From the NCBI RefSeq assembly GCF_001545075.1, contig NZ_FCOB02000002.1:266479-330478 (forward strand): a stretch of 64,000 nt of DNA. Direction: 5' to 3'. The DNA comes from Caballeronia ptereochthonis (lineage in GTDB: Bacteria > Pseudomonadota > Gammaproteobacteria > Burkholderiales > Burkholderiaceae). The notes below the pieces were generated by a model, which saw only the letters and a list, made by a program, of their open reading frames with translations, ran no database searches and was not told the DNA's origin. Every line of letters begins with the position of its first letter. Position 1 is the stretch's first letter. This document shows, piece by piece, positions 44,701 to 53,577 of this stretch. The position numbers and the translations under genes were made by a program.

Positions 44701-46680
44701 GTAGTCGCGCAGATCCGCATTGTCGTCGACGACGAGCACGCGCCCCGGCAGCGCGTCCAGCGGTGTCGGCTCATCGGCGCCGGGCACGCCGAGCGGCACG
44801 TCTTCCTCGTTCATCACGGCATTCGCGGCCGGCTGCTCACCGGCGTCCGGCATCCAGCGCATGGCGGCATCGACATATGAACGCGCGCGGGCGCTCGCCT
44901 CGGCGTGCGGCGCACCGTGCCCGTCGGCCGCTGGCTCGCGCGGAGCGGGCAGCGTCACGGTGAAGCGCGTGCCGACGCCCGGCCGGCTCTCGACGCCGAT
45001 CGTCCCGCCGTGCAGCTTGACGAGCTCCTGCACCATCGCGAGGCCGATGCCGCTGCCTTCCACCGACCGTCCCGCCGCGCCCGCGACGCGATGAAAACGC
45101 TCGAACACGCGCCCGAGCTCGTTCTCCGGAATGCCGATGCCCGTATCGCGCACGCTCATCTCGATGCCTTGCTCCGCGCTGGTCCGCAACGCGATCCGGA
45201 TGACGCCGTCGAACGTGAACTTGAACGCGTTCGAAAGCAGGTTCATCACGATCTTTTCCCACATGTCGCGGTCGATGTCCGCGACGACGGGCGTCGAAGG
45301 AACGTCGATCTCGAGGCGCAGGCCGGCCGTTTCGATCGCCGAGCGAAAGAGCGAGGCGAGCTCGGCGGTGAACACGGCGATATCCGTCGGCTGGCGATGA
45401 ATCTCGATGCGCCCGGCCTCGATGCGCGAGAAGTCCAGCAGCGCATTGACGAGCTTCAGCAGCCGCGAGCCGTTGCGATGCATGATCTCCACGAGACGCA
45501 TGTCCTCGTGGCTGACGCGTCCGGGGCTGGCGAGCAGTTCTTCGAGCGGGCCCAGCATCAGCGTGAGCGGCGTCCTGAACTCGTGGCTGATGTTCGAGAA
45601 GAACGTGGTCTTGGCCCGGTCGATCTCGGCGAGCGCTTCGGCGCGGCGGCGCTCTTCGTCGTAAGCGTGCGCGTAGCCGATCGCGGCGCCGATCTGGCCG
45701 GCGACGAGATTCATGAACGAGCGATAGCCTTCGTCGAAGAGCCGGTAGGGATTGAGTGCGGCGATCAGCACGCTCGCGCGACCCGTCTCGCCCGATGGCG
45801 CGATGGGCAGCAGCACGGCGCTGCGCGGCGCTACGTTCCACGCGCCCGTGGGCAGCGGCGCATCGAACCGGCGATCGAGATCCGTCACGACGCGCGCCTG
45901 GTTGTTGCGCAGCACATCCTGAAAGGGCCACGGGCTCATGCGCGAGGCGTGCATCGTTGCGGGCGCGCCCGGATGCCCCGGCTCGATGCCGCACGCGCCG
46001 ACGAGCGTCGCCGTCTCGCCGCCCGGCTCGGCCGCGTAGAGCAGCGCGAACGGCATGTCGCGCGGGGCGCTCTTCAGCGTGTTCATCGACAGTTCGCACG
46101 CCTCCCGCCAGGTGCGCGCATCGGCCGCCGATGCCGCCAGCTCGCGCAGCGCGTTCAACTGCCGCTCGCCGAGCACGCGCTGGGTGTCGTCGCTGTTCGC
46201 GCAGATGATGCCGCCCGCGCCGCCGTGGTCGTCGGGAATCGGGCTATAGGAGAACGTGTAGTACGTTTCCTCCGGAAAGCCGTTGCGCTCCATGATGAGG
46301 AGCTTCTGCTCGACGAATATCCCTTCGATGCCCGCGAGCGCCGTGTCGAGCAGCGGGCCGATTTCGTTCCAGATCTCGCGCCACACGACGGACGTCGGCT
46401 GGCCGAGCGCCTGCGGATGCTTGCCGCCGATGATCGACTTGTACGCGTCGTTGTAGAAGAAGAGCAGGTCCGCGCCCCAGCCGACCCAGATGGGCTGGCG
46501 CGAGGTCAGCATGATGCGGATGGCCGTCTTGAGGCTCTGCGGCCAGTGCTCGGGCGCGCCGAGCGCGGTCTGCGTCCAATCGAAATTGCGGATGAGCGCG
46601 CCCATTTCGCCGCCGCCCAGGAGGAAGCTGGGGTCGCGCCCGTTCATCCTCGAATCCGCGATCAGATTGTCAGCTTTCAT
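41797..46680 (-). CDS. Double hybrid sensor histidine kinase / response regulator
   Basis: A 1627-residue cytosolic signalling protein without transmembrane segments. Order: PAS-like N-terminus (about 20-170), GAF-like region (about 185-345), first HisKA with SNISHEFRTPL (His366) and HATPase to about 580, receiver 1 (VLVVDDNAD, Asp696), GAF (about 790-950), PAS (about 985-1095), second HisKA of the AHDFNNLL type (His1124) and HATPase to about 1341, receiver 2 (ILVVEDDEE, Asp1414) and receiver 3 (VLFVEDNDL, Asp1560). Two complete kinase cores and three receivers in one chain make an internal phosphorelay likely, though no HPt domain is seen. It is transcribed away from the gene for a ModA-like binding protein. 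ATG 46680 is chosen; GGAG is 11 bases upstream. Confidence 0.9.
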   Translation of the reverse strand: MKADNLIADSRMNGRDPSFLLGGGEMGALIRNFDWTQTALGAPEHWPQSLKTAIRIMLTSRQPIWVGWGADLLFFYNDAYKSIIGGKHPQALGQPTSVVWREIWNEIGPLLDTALAGIEGIFVEQKLLIMERNGFPEETYYTFSYSPIPDDHGGAGGIICANSDDTQRVLGERQLNALRELAASAADARTWREACELSMNTLKSAPRDMPFALLYAAEPGGETATLVGACGIEPGHPGAPATMHASRMSPWPFQDVLRNNQARVVTDLDRRFDAPLPTGAWNVAPRSAVLLPIAPSGETGRASVLIAALNPYRLFDEGYRSFMNLVAGQIGAAIGYAHAYDEERRRAEALAEIDRAKTTFFSNISHEFRTPLTLMLGPLEELLASPGRVSHEDMRLVEIMHRNGSRLLKLVNALLDFSRIEAGRIEIHRQPTDIAVFTAELASLFRSAIETAGLRLEIDVPSTPVVADIDRDMWEKIVMNLLSNAFKFTFDGVIRIALRTSAEQGIEMSVRDTGIGIPENELGRVFERFHRVAGAAGRSVEGSGIGLAMVQELVKLHGGTIGVESRPGVGTRFTVTLPAPREPAADGHGAPHAEASARARSYVDAAMRWMPDAGEQPAANAVMNEEDVPLGVPGADEPTPLDALPGRVLVVDDNADLRDYMRRMLTAAGHEVSVAADGEAALAMARETRPDVIVSDVMMPRLDGFGLLRALREDEVLRETPVVLLSARAGEEARVGGLEAGADDYLTKPFSARELLARVASNLRLARLRHETERKLREESRTLEILNRVGTTVAGELELSRAVQVVVDAATELTGAAFGSFFYNVIDDEGGRYTLYTLSGVPKDAFARFPMPRNTAVFGPTFEGVGIVRSNDITKDPRYGHNAPHHGMPKGHLAVCSYLAAPVVSRTGEVLGGLFFGHPEPGVFTERSERIVAGIAAQAAIAIDNARLFQAAQDEIAERTRAQEALRDLNETLERRVADAVADRDRLWELSEDLFYVASVEGALLRVSPSWTTLLGFDSQRLHSHAVLDLVHPDDAREAAAELDRLRATGLPVRYECRLRRTDGGWRWIAWTVSLDPRTRRIHGVGRDVTADRETADALRHAEEALRMAQKMEAIGKLTGGVAHDFNNLLQVIGGNLQLLAKDVAGQDRSEQRVRNALAGVARGANLASQLLAFGRRQPLAPKVVNLGRFVRGLDDMFRRALGDGIEIETIVSGGLWNTLVDPFQVENALLNLAINARDAMNGHGKLTIEAGNASLDETYVLRNVDVAPGQYVMVAVTDTGMGMSPEVQERAFEPFFTTKREGQGTGLGLSMVYGFVKQSGGHVKVYSEEGHGTTVRIYLPRAREEEDLETNIDAGPAKGGSETILVVEDDEEVRATVVELLSDLGYRVLRAKDAQSALAIVESGVPIDLLFTDVVMPGPLRSTELARKARERVPGVAVLFTSGYTDNAIVHAGRLDEGIDLLSKPYTHEALARKVRHVLGQRASEAGPVGPEVGASVPDAAQEDVLSRMRVLFVEDNDLVRASSAELLRTFGLDLMDAGSVEEALALLRQHRFELLLTDVDLAGKSGVELAIEACREDPGLGVVFVTGYDLALSEDERRVLPKAVQLRKPFDPLALVNALNAAVVR

Positions 46681-46850
46681 CGACGCTTGATCTCCTCGCC
46701 CCGTCCTTCGATGTGGCGATGTCATCTGCCAGCGATTGCCTCTCACGCAGAGGGCCCGAACGGGCGAGCATGAGCGATTTCGAATTCTCGCACGGAAAGC
46801 GCTTTCTTTTGCGCCGGCTGTGCGCGTGTCAGCCCTGTCAGCAAAGGCCC

Positions 46851-47627
46851 TCAGGGCGCCGCGATCGGATCGAGGCCGGTGGCGCGCACGGTGTCCTGCA
46901 CCTGCGGCGATGCGAGATAGCGCAGGAGCGCGCGCGCCTCGTCGGGATGCTTCGCGCCGACCGGAATGCCGGCCGCGAAGCGCGTGACCGACTGCACCTC
47001 TTCGGGAATCCTGCCGACAAACTGCGCGCCCGGCACCGGCAGCAACTCGCTCACCTGCTGAAAGCCGATCTCGTACTCGCCGTTCGCGACGACCGAGGCC
47101 ACCGGGATCTTCGGGATCATCTTCGCTTTCGGCCTGATTCGATCCTCGATGCCGAGCTTCCTGAACATCTCGTTCTGGATGTAGACGCCGCTCGCGCTGT
47201 CCGAGTAGGCGATGGATTTCGCGTGCAGCAGCGTTTCCCTGAGCGCGTCCACGGTGCCGATGTCGGGCTTCGGCGCGCCCGTGCGCACGGATATGCCGAT
47301 GCGCGAATCGGCGAGTTCGACGCGTGAATCCGGCATCACCAGGCCTCGCTTGACGAGATCGTCGAGCGCGTAGCCGACCATGATGACGACATCGGCGGGC
47401 TCGCCGCGAGCGAGACGGTTGGGGATTGCTTCGGGCGACGTGCCCATCGAGGGCCCGAGCGCGGTATCGAGCGTATTGCCGGTCGCGGCGGCGAACTTCG
47501 GGCCGAGGATTTCGTACGCGGCGGTGAATCCGCCGGAACTCATCACATGGAGTTCGGCGGCCTGCACGGCGCTGGCGGCGACGGCAATGAACGAGAACGC
47601 GGCGAGTTTCCGGAAGAGCGATTTCAT
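46851..47627 (-). CDS. ModA-like periplasmic substrate-binding protein
   Basis: A 258-residue exported protein with a signal peptide ending ASAVQAAELHV. SSGGFTAAYEILGPKFAAATG and GEPADVVIMVGYALDDLVKRG follow the molybdate-binding ModA family. The anion-binding residues are not obvious here, and proteins of this group include non-molybdate binders. No modB or modC is adjacent. It lies just upstream of the hybrid kinase on the same strand, with 170 bases between, so it may deliver a signal or be unrelated. Confidence 0.85.
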   Translation of the reverse strand: MKSLFRKLAAFSFIAVAASAVQAAELHVMSSGGFTAAYEILGPKFAAATGNTLDTALGPSMGTSPEAIPNRLARGEPADVVIMVGYALDDLVKRGLVMPDSRVELADSRIGISVRTGAPKPDIGTVDALRETLLHAKSIAYSDSASGVYIQNEMFRKLGIEDRIRPKAKMIPKIPVASVVANGEYEIGFQQVSELLPVPGAQFVGRIPEEVQSVTRFAAGIPVGAKHPDEARALLRYLASPQVQDTVRATGLDPIAAP

Positions 47628-47799
47628 GGCGGCGAGTGAGGAGGGCAAGGGTTCGAGTGTCGAGCCTGCGGCGCCCGGCATTTGAACCTGAAGCGATGCT
47701 TGGGCGCAAGACCCTGAGGGCTTCCGGAACGGAACGCTTTTTGCTGAGAGCCGGTGCAAGACAACGACGATCCCATACCCAGGCTGCCCGCGCGAAATC

Positions 47800-48066
47800 A
47801 TGTCCAAACCGATGCCCAAGACTACGTCAACATCAGAAGCAGGGATGCATGAAGGCTTCGACATCTACGCATCGTACGTGGTCAACGCGACGGGCATGCA
47901 CATCGGCACGTTGAAGGTCGTGAGGAAGCGCGACAAGCGCGTGCTCTATCCGTTCGACGGCTGCGAGACGATCGGCCCGTTCGAATCGAGCGAAAGCGCG
48001 CGCCGCGCCGCCGAGGCGCTCGGCTTGCGGATCGTGGAGGCGGATATCGCCAATCCGGAGCCTTGA
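47800..48066 (+). CDS. DUF6723-like small protein
   Basis: An 88-residue soluble protein, MSKPMPKTTSTSEAGMHEGF, with the core YASYVVNATGMHIGTLKVVRKRD, then VLYPFDGCETIGPFES and AARRAAEALG-type ending. Similar short proteins are frequent in Burkholderia and are of unknown function. It is divergent from the ModA-like gene. The following 289 bases contain no gene that I can support. Confidence 0.65.
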   Translation: MSKPMPKTTSTSEAGMHEGFDIYASYVVNATGMHIGTLKVVRKRDKRVLYPFDGCETIGPFESSESARRAAEALGLRIVEADIANPEP

Positions 48067-48355
48067 GCGTCGACACATGGCAAATGTCCTATGACGCTTC
48101 ATGCGGGTACGCGGTATGCGCACGCAGCGAGCCAGGGGCCGTGAATCCGACTGGCGTGCGGCATGGCGGTAAGAAGCCCGCGACGCGACCCGGCGATCGG
48201 CAAGAATGGCCCGCGCTTCGGGGAAAACCCCAGCGTTACTATCGTCCTAGGACATGCGAGGCAGGCGGCGTGCGTCTGTATCTTGAACTCAAGGCGGTGC
48301 ATGGCGCGCGAACTCGAGCGCAGCACTGGATCATCGACGCATCCGGAAGACGACT

Positions 48356-49771
48356 ATGAGTTACGTGCAACCCTCCACGAAGCAAGGCGAACAGACGCAC
48401 TTTCATGCGCCGTCGCGCGGGCCGATCAGGCGCGCCATGGCGGCTTCGGCCATCGGCAACGCGACCGAATGGTTCGACTACGGCATCTACAGCTACGGCC
48501 TGACTTATATTTCCGCGGCGCTCTTTCCAGGCAGCACGGCGCAAGCCACGCTCTTCGCGCTGGCCACCTTCGCGATTTCGTTCCTTGTCAGGCCGCTGGG
48601 CGGGCTCTTCTGGGGGCCGCTCGGCGACCGGCTCGGCCGCAAGCACGTGCTGGCGCTGACCATCATCATCATGTCGGTGGCGACGCTTCTCGTGGGCCTG
48701 CTGCCTTCATACGCGAGCATCGGCATTTGGGCGCCTGCATCGCTCATCGCGCTGCGTATGATTCAGGGCTTCTCGACCGGCGGTGAATATGGCGGCGCGG
48801 CGACCTTCATGGCCGAGTACGCGCCTGACCACAAGCGCGGCTTCTGCGGCAGCTTCCTCGAATTCGGCACGCTCGCGGGCTTCTCGCTTGGCGCGTTTCT
48901 GATGCTCGGCTGCTCGGTTCTGCTCGGTAACGACGCCATGCATGCATGGGGCTGGCGTCTGCCGTTCCTGGTTGCGGCGCCGCTTGGTCTGATCGGCCTG
49001 TATCTGCGCTCGAAGATGGAGGACACGCCGGTGTTCCGCGAGTGCGCCGAAGTGGCGGAGCGTGAGCATCATGCGGGCGTGCCGTTGCGGGAGTTGTTCG
49101 CGAACTACTGGAAGCCGCTGCTTCAGCTCGGCGGGCTGGTGGTGGCGCTCAACGTGGTGAACTACGTGCTGCTCGCCTATATGCCGACCTTCATGAAGAA
49201 GGAGCTCGGCATGAGCGACAACCTTTCGCTGTTCCTGCCGCTGCTCGGCATGTTGTCGATGATGGTGCTGCTGCCGTTTGCGGGCGCGTTGTCTGATCGT
49301 ATCGGCCGGAAGAAGGTGTGGTGGCTGTCGCTCGTTGGCATCTTTGTCGCGGCGGTGCCGATGTTTACGCTGATGTCGCATGGCATTGCGGGTGCGCTGA
49401 TTGGTCTCGCCGTGCTGGGGCTGCTCTATGTCCCGCAACTGGCGAGCATCTCGGCGATGTTCCCTGCGATGTTCCCGACGCAGGCGCGGTATGCGGGTAT
49501 GGCGATTGCCTATAACGTGTCGACGTCGATATTCGGCGGCACTGCGCCGATGGTCACCGATTGGCTCATCGGGCGTACGGGGAGCACGTTGGTGCCGGCT
49601 TATTACATGATGGCCGCGTGTGCTGTCGGTGCGGTTGCGTTGTTGTTCGTTACCGAGACGGTGGGGTGTTCGTTGCGCGGGCGCGGGATTCCTGGGGAGA
49701 AGGGGACCCCGTCGGGGACGCGGCGGGAGGAAGCGGTGCATGAGGCGCTTCCGGAGCATCGGCATGCTTGA
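48356..49771 (+). CDS. MFS transporter, MHS family (ProP/ShiA type)
   Basis: A 471-residue 12-helix proton symporter. ASAIGNATEWFDYGIYSYGLTYIS, RPLGGLFWGPLGDRLGRKHVL and RMIQGFSTGGEYGGAATFMAEYAP are family signatures and resemble the osmoprotectant carrier ProP. A long hydrophilic C-terminus (about 435-471) is present but I see no clear coiled coil of the ProP kind. The substrate could be proline/betaine or a carboxylate. Confidence 0.92.
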   Translation: MSYVQPSTKQGEQTHFHAPSRGPIRRAMAASAIGNATEWFDYGIYSYGLTYISAALFPGSTAQATLFALATFAISFLVRPLGGLFWGPLGDRLGRKHVLALTIIIMSVATLLVGLLPSYASIGIWAPASLIALRMIQGFSTGGEYGGAATFMAEYAPDHKRGFCGSFLEFGTLAGFSLGAFLMLGCSVLLGNDAMHAWGWRLPFLVAAPLGLIGLYLRSKMEDTPVFRECAEVAEREHHAGVPLRELFANYWKPLLQLGGLVVALNVVNYVLLAYMPTFMKKELGMSDNLSLFLPLLGMLSMMVLLPFAGALSDRIGRKKVWWLSLVGIFVAAVPMFTLMSHGIAGALIGLAVLGLLYVPQLASISAMFPAMFPTQARYAGMAIAYNVSTSIFGGTAPMVTDWLIGRTGSTLVPAYYMMAACAVGAVALLFVTETVGCSLRGRGIPGEKGTPSGTRREEAVHEALPEHRHA

Positions 49772-49799
49772 TTGTCTGTAGTTGATTTTGATTGGCCTG

Positions 49800-49841
49800 C
49801 GGCCCGGCGGCTTTGTGCAGTTGGGCCGGTTTTGTTTTTTT
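49800..49841 (+). terminator. Intrinsic terminator after MHS transporter gene
   Basis: CGGCCC at 49800-49805 pairs with GGGCCG at 49823-49828 and is followed by a T-tract broken by one G (TTTTGTTTTTTT). Confidence 0.7.
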
Positions 49842-49879
49842 GGCATTTGTTTTTGCTTTGTTTGCTTGTTCTTATGTGG

Positions 49880-49956
49880 AATCCTGAAGTCTTAGTGGTC
49901 TATTAGCGTTGCCCCGCACAGGGGCAGTGCTAAAAGACCGAAACGAAAACGGGATC
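49880..49956. repeat. Long palindromic repeat (copy D)
   Basis: The left arm (AATCCTGAAGTCTTAGTGG, then CTATTAGCGTTGCCCC) and the loop GCACA match copy B nearly perfectly. The right arm has drifted (GGGGCAGTGCTAAAAGACCG) and resembles copy C. It again lies between two convergent genes. Confidence 0.8.
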
Positions 49957-49994
49957 CGCCGAAAGAACAGGCAAAGCAAAACAAAGCAAAACCC

Positions 49995-50951
49995 TCAACG
50001 CGCGACCTTAACCGCGCTCCCCCGACGATTCAGAACCCTCGCCTGCAACACAATCACGAGCAACAGAAACAACCCGCGAATCACCGACTGCCAGTAAGCC
50101 GAAAGCGATATATACCCCAGGCCATTCTCGAAGTTGAGCAGATTGAACACAAGCCCGAGCAACGCGACCCCCGCGATGGTCATCGCAATCGACCCATCTC
50201 CACCCGTAAGCCGCGTGCCCCCGAGCACGACAGCCGAAATCGCAAACAGCTCCCAGCCGACGCCTTCATTCGGCTGCCCCGCGCCGAACTGCGCGGCGAG
50301 AATCGCCCCCGCGATGCCGGCAAGCAATCCGCTCACGGCATAAACGAAGACCAGCGTGCGGTCCACATTCAACCCCATCAGCCGCGAAGCCTCTTCGCTC
50401 CCGCCGATCGCGAGCGCATGCCTCCCGAAGCGCGACGAACGCAGCGCGATCCAGCCGAGTATCGCCGCCACCGCCGACACGATGCCCGGAATCGGCAAGC
50501 CGAACAGATCGCCCTGGCCGAAGCTCGCGAAGTTCGAATTGGACGAGATGCCGACCGCATCGTTATGGCCGAACAGCAGCGCGAGCCCGTGCGCGCCAAG
50601 ACTCGTCGCCAGCGTGACGATGAACGGCAGAATGCGCATATGCGTGATGACGAGCCCATTCAACACGCCCACCGCGAGTCCCGCGAACGATCCCGCAAGC
50701 ACGCCGGCCAATGCGCCATGCGCGCTCGCAAGCGCCGACACGACGCTCGCCAGCGCAGCAACCGCGCCAACCGAAAGATCGATGCCGCCCGTGATGATCA
50801 CGAACGCCATGCCCACCGAGATGAGCACAAACATCGAGTTGTAACGCCAGAAAGACGTCACGTTGTACGCCGACAGGAAATGCTCGTAGCGCACGACGCC
50901 GAGCACGAGCAACGCGATGAGCGCAATCAGGATAGGCAGGTTCTTTTTCAT
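49995..50951 (-). CDS. Sugar ABC transporter permease (YjfF-like)
   Basis: A 318-residue permease of the ribose/galactose (BPD_transp_2) type, with VGMAFVIITGGIDLSVGAVAAL, RFGRHALAIGGSEEASRLMGLNV and VVLGGTRLTGGDGS. Together with the next three genes it reproduces the ytfQ-ytfR-ytfT-yjfF layout of the galactofuranose importer. It is the last gene of the operon and starts 7 bases after the companion permease stop. Confidence 0.9.
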   Translation of the reverse strand: MKKNLPILIALIALLVLGVVRYEHFLSAYNVTSFWRYNSMFVLISVGMAFVIITGGIDLSVGAVAALASVVSALASAHGALAGVLAGSFAGLAVGVLNGLVITHMRILPFIVTLATSLGAHGLALLFGHNDAVGISSNSNFASFGQGDLFGLPIPGIVSAVAAILGWIALRSSRFGRHALAIGGSEEASRLMGLNVDRTLVFVYAVSGLLAGIAGAILAAQFGAGQPNEGVGWELFAISAVVLGGTRLTGGDGSIAMTIAGVALLGLVFNLLNFENGLGYISLSAYWQSVIRGLFLLLVIVLQARVLNRRGSAVKVAR

Positions 50952-50958
50952 GACGAGG

Positions 50959-51945
50959 TCAGCCTCGCTTGCGTTGCACGTATACCGCCGCGATGATGAT
51001 CGCGGCCTTGAGCACGAGCGCGGCGGCATCCGGAATGCCGTGCGCAAGCAACGTATAGCGCAGCAACTGGATGATGAGCGCGCCGATCAGCGTGCCGGTG
51101 ATATACGCCTTGCCGCCCGTAAGCGCCGTGCCGCCGACCGCGACCGCCGCGATTGCATCGAGCTCGACGCCCAGCCCCACCACGTTCGCATCCGACGAGG
51201 AATTCACCGAAATCGAAATGAGTCCCGCGAGTCCCGCGAGCGCCGCGCACACGGTGTACGCGATCATCTTCACCCGCGCGGTCGGAATGCCGGAAAGATA
51301 CGCGGCGTCCTCGTTGCCGCCCGTCACGAGCAGGTACTTGCCGAACAGCGTCTTGCGCACGATCCACGTGAAGAGGGCGACGAGCACGAGCATCAGCAGG
51401 ATCTGGAACGGCACGCCCGCGATCTTGCCCAGCGCGATCCACTGAAATGCGGGATTGTTGAACGCCTGCAGGCTGCCGTCGGTGATGACCTGCGCGATGC
51501 CGCGCCCCGCGATGAACAACACCAGCGTCGCGACGATAGGCTGCACGTTGAGCCGCGTCACCAGCAAGCCGTTGAAGATGCCGCATGCGGCGGCGGCCAG
51601 TATCGGCAGCGTGAACGCGAGCAGAATGCCGAGCGGGCCCTCGATGTTCATGAAGAGCATCGGCGCGAGCGCGCCGGCAATCGCCATAGACGCGCCCACC
51701 GACAAGTCGATGCCGCCCGTCGCGACGACGAGCGTCATGCCGATGCCGACGATCACGATCGTCACCACTTGCGTGAGATTCACGTTGAACGTCTGCAGCG
51801 ACACGAAGTGCTGCGTGAAGATGAGGTTGAAGACGACCATCGCGAGCAGCACGGCGATCTCGCGCTGAATCGCGACACCGCGCTTCTTCTTCACCGGTTC
51901 CTGCGCCATGGACGCCGCGGCCGGTTGCGTCTTGTCGATCATCAT
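50959..51945 (-). CDS. Sugar ABC transporter permease (YtfT-like)
   Basis: A 328-residue permease. GMTLVVATGGIDLSVGASMAIAGA and FGKYLLVTGGNEDAAYLSGIPTAR plus AVAVGGTALTGGKAY are the conserved loops of the family. It overlaps the ATPase gene by 4 bases. Two different permeases in one operon is the YtfT/YjfF pattern and implies a heterodimeric channel. Confidence 0.9.
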   Translation of the reverse strand: MMIDKTQPAAASMAQEPVKKKRGVAIQREIAVLLAMVVFNLIFTQHFVSLQTFNVNLTQVVTIVIVGIGMTLVVATGGIDLSVGASMAIAGALAPMLFMNIEGPLGILLAFTLPILAAAACGIFNGLLVTRLNVQPIVATLVLFIAGRGIAQVITDGSLQAFNNPAFQWIALGKIAGVPFQILLMLVLVALFTWIVRKTLFGKYLLVTGGNEDAAYLSGIPTARVKMIAYTVCAALAGLAGLISISVNSSSDANVVGLGVELDAIAAVAVGGTALTGGKAYITGTLIGALIIQLLRYTLLAHGIPDAAALVLKAAIIIAAVYVQRKRG

Positions 51946-53507
51946 TCGCTTCCTCGCGCCGTCGATTCCACCGCCTCGGCCAGCGTCGATTGCTCTCCCG
52001 CACCGTACGCGATCGCATCCATGATCGACGCCTCGTTCATCTGCGCGCCATCCAGTTGCGCGACCGTCTCGCCATCGCGGATCACCACCGCGCGATCGGC
52101 CACGGCCGTCAGCTCTTCCAGTTCCGACGCGGACAGCAGCACCGCAAGCCCCGCATCGCGCAACTCGCGCACGATCTTCGCGACATCGGCCTTCGCGCCG
52201 ACATCGATGCCGCGCGTCGGTTCATCGAGCAGCAGCAGGCGAGGATGCGTCGCGAGCCAGCGCGCGAGCAGCACCTTCTGCTGATTGCCGCCCGACAGCT
52301 CGCGTATCGGCTGGTCCGGCGAGCGCAGTTTGATGCCGAGCGATTCGATGAAGCCATCGACGATCTCGCGCTGCTTCGCCACGTCGACCACGCCGCGCTT
52401 CGTGAGCGCGGGCAGGCAGACGAGCGTCAGGTTGTCGCGCACCGAGAGTTCGGGCACGATGCCTTCCGCCTTGCGGTCTTCCGTCAGATACGCGACGCCA
52501 CGTGCGATCGCGTCCTTCGGCGACCTGAACGCGGCACTTTCGCCGCCCACGGAAAGCGTGCCCTGCGCGGGACGGTCCGCGCCGAAGAGCAGACGCATCG
52601 TTTCCGTGCGGCCCGAGCCGAGCAGGCCCGCGAGGCCGACCGCTTCGCCGGCATGCACGTCGAGCGAGACGTCCGTGACTTTCGCGCCCGCGGCAAGGCC
52701 CTGTGCCGCGAGCGTCACGGGCCCGCGCTTCGCGAGATTCGCCTCCTTCACCGCGCTGTCCTCGTGCACGACGGCGGCGAGCGTGCGGCCGAGCATCGTC
52801 GTGACGAGCTTCAGCTTGTCCATCTCCTGCATCGTGTTTTCGGCGACGGTCTGTCCGTCGCGCATCACGGTGACGCGATCGCATAGCGCATACAGTTCGT
52901 CGAGCCGGTGCGAGACGAAGATCACCGCGCGCCCGTCGTCGCGCAAGCGGCGCACGACGGTGAAGAGCAACTCGACTTCGCGCTCGTCGAGCGAGGAGGT
53001 CGATTCGTCCATGATGACCATCCTGGCATCCGACGATACGGCGCGCGCGAGCGCAATCATCTGCTGAATCGCGGTGGAATATTCGCGCACGGGCTTCTTC
53101 ACATCGATATGCAAGCCGAACGATTCGAGCAGTTCCGACGCGCGCCGTTGCACGGTCTTCCATTCGATCAAGCCGAACCTGCGCGGCTCGCGTCCAAGGA
53201 AGATGTTCTCTGCGACCGAGCGGAACGGCACGAGGTTGATCTCCTGATAGATCGTGCTGATGCCCGCCTCGCGCGCGTCCTTCGGCGTGCGGAAATCGAC
53301 CTCGCGGCCATCGAAGCGAATCGTGCCCGCGCTCTTGCGATACGCGCCGGTGAGAATCTTGATCAGCGTGGACTTGCCCGCGCCGTTCTGGCCGATCAGC
53401 GCGTGCACTTCGCCCGCCGCGACGCTCAGGCGCGCGCGCTTGAGCGCGGCGACACCGCCGAACGCGATGTCGATGTCCTGCATGTCGAGTAGGGGAGTCT
53501 GAGCCAT
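51942..53507 (-). CDS. Sugar ABC transporter ATPase, two-domain (YtfR-like)
   Basis: A 521-residue protein with two nucleotide-binding domains. Domain 1 has GQNGAGKST and VIMDESTSSLD. Domain 2 has a degenerate Walker A (GLLGSGRTE), normal for sugar ATPases of this class, plus LSGGNQQKVLLARWLA and LLLLDEPTRGIDVGAK. ATG 53507 (MAQTPLLDMQDIDIAFGG) starts the conserved region. It follows the binding-protein gene and is coupled by overlap to the first permease gene. Confidence 0.93.
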   Translation of the reverse strand: MAQTPLLDMQDIDIAFGGVAALKRARLSVAAGEVHALIGQNGAGKSTLIKILTGAYRKSAGTIRFDGREVDFRTPKDAREAGISTIYQEINLVPFRSVAENIFLGREPRRFGLIEWKTVQRRASELLESFGLHIDVKKPVREYSTAIQQMIALARAVSSDARMVIMDESTSSLDEREVELLFTVVRRLRDDGRAVIFVSHRLDELYALCDRVTVMRDGQTVAENTMQEMDKLKLVTTMLGRTLAAVVHEDSAVKEANLAKRGPVTLAAQGLAAGAKVTDVSLDVHAGEAVGLAGLLGSGRTETMRLLFGADRPAQGTLSVGGESAAFRSPKDAIARGVAYLTEDRKAEGIVPELSVRDNLTLVCLPALTKRGVVDVAKQREIVDGFIESLGIKLRSPDQPIRELSGGNQQKVLLARWLATHPRLLLLDEPTRGIDVGAKADVAKIVRELRDAGLAVLLSASELEELTAVADRAVVIRDGETVAQLDGAQMNEASIMDAIAYGAGEQSTLAEAVESTARGSE

Positions 53508-53577
53508 GCCGTGAGGTCCATCGAAATGAAAAAGCGAGCGCCCTCGATCAGGCGCCCGCAAGACACGCACACTTCGC

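Noticed and set aside
43225..46773. Two long ORFs (43225-44880 and 44905-46773) antisense to the hybrid kinase
   Set aside because: Both lack motifs and ribosome sites, while the kinase frame shows every expected domain.
41797..47709. Hybrid kinase extended to 1970 residues with a start at 47709
   Set aside because: The extra N-terminus is arginine-rich and antisense in character, being another frame of the ModA-like gene on the same strand; ATG 46680 starts the PAS-like region.
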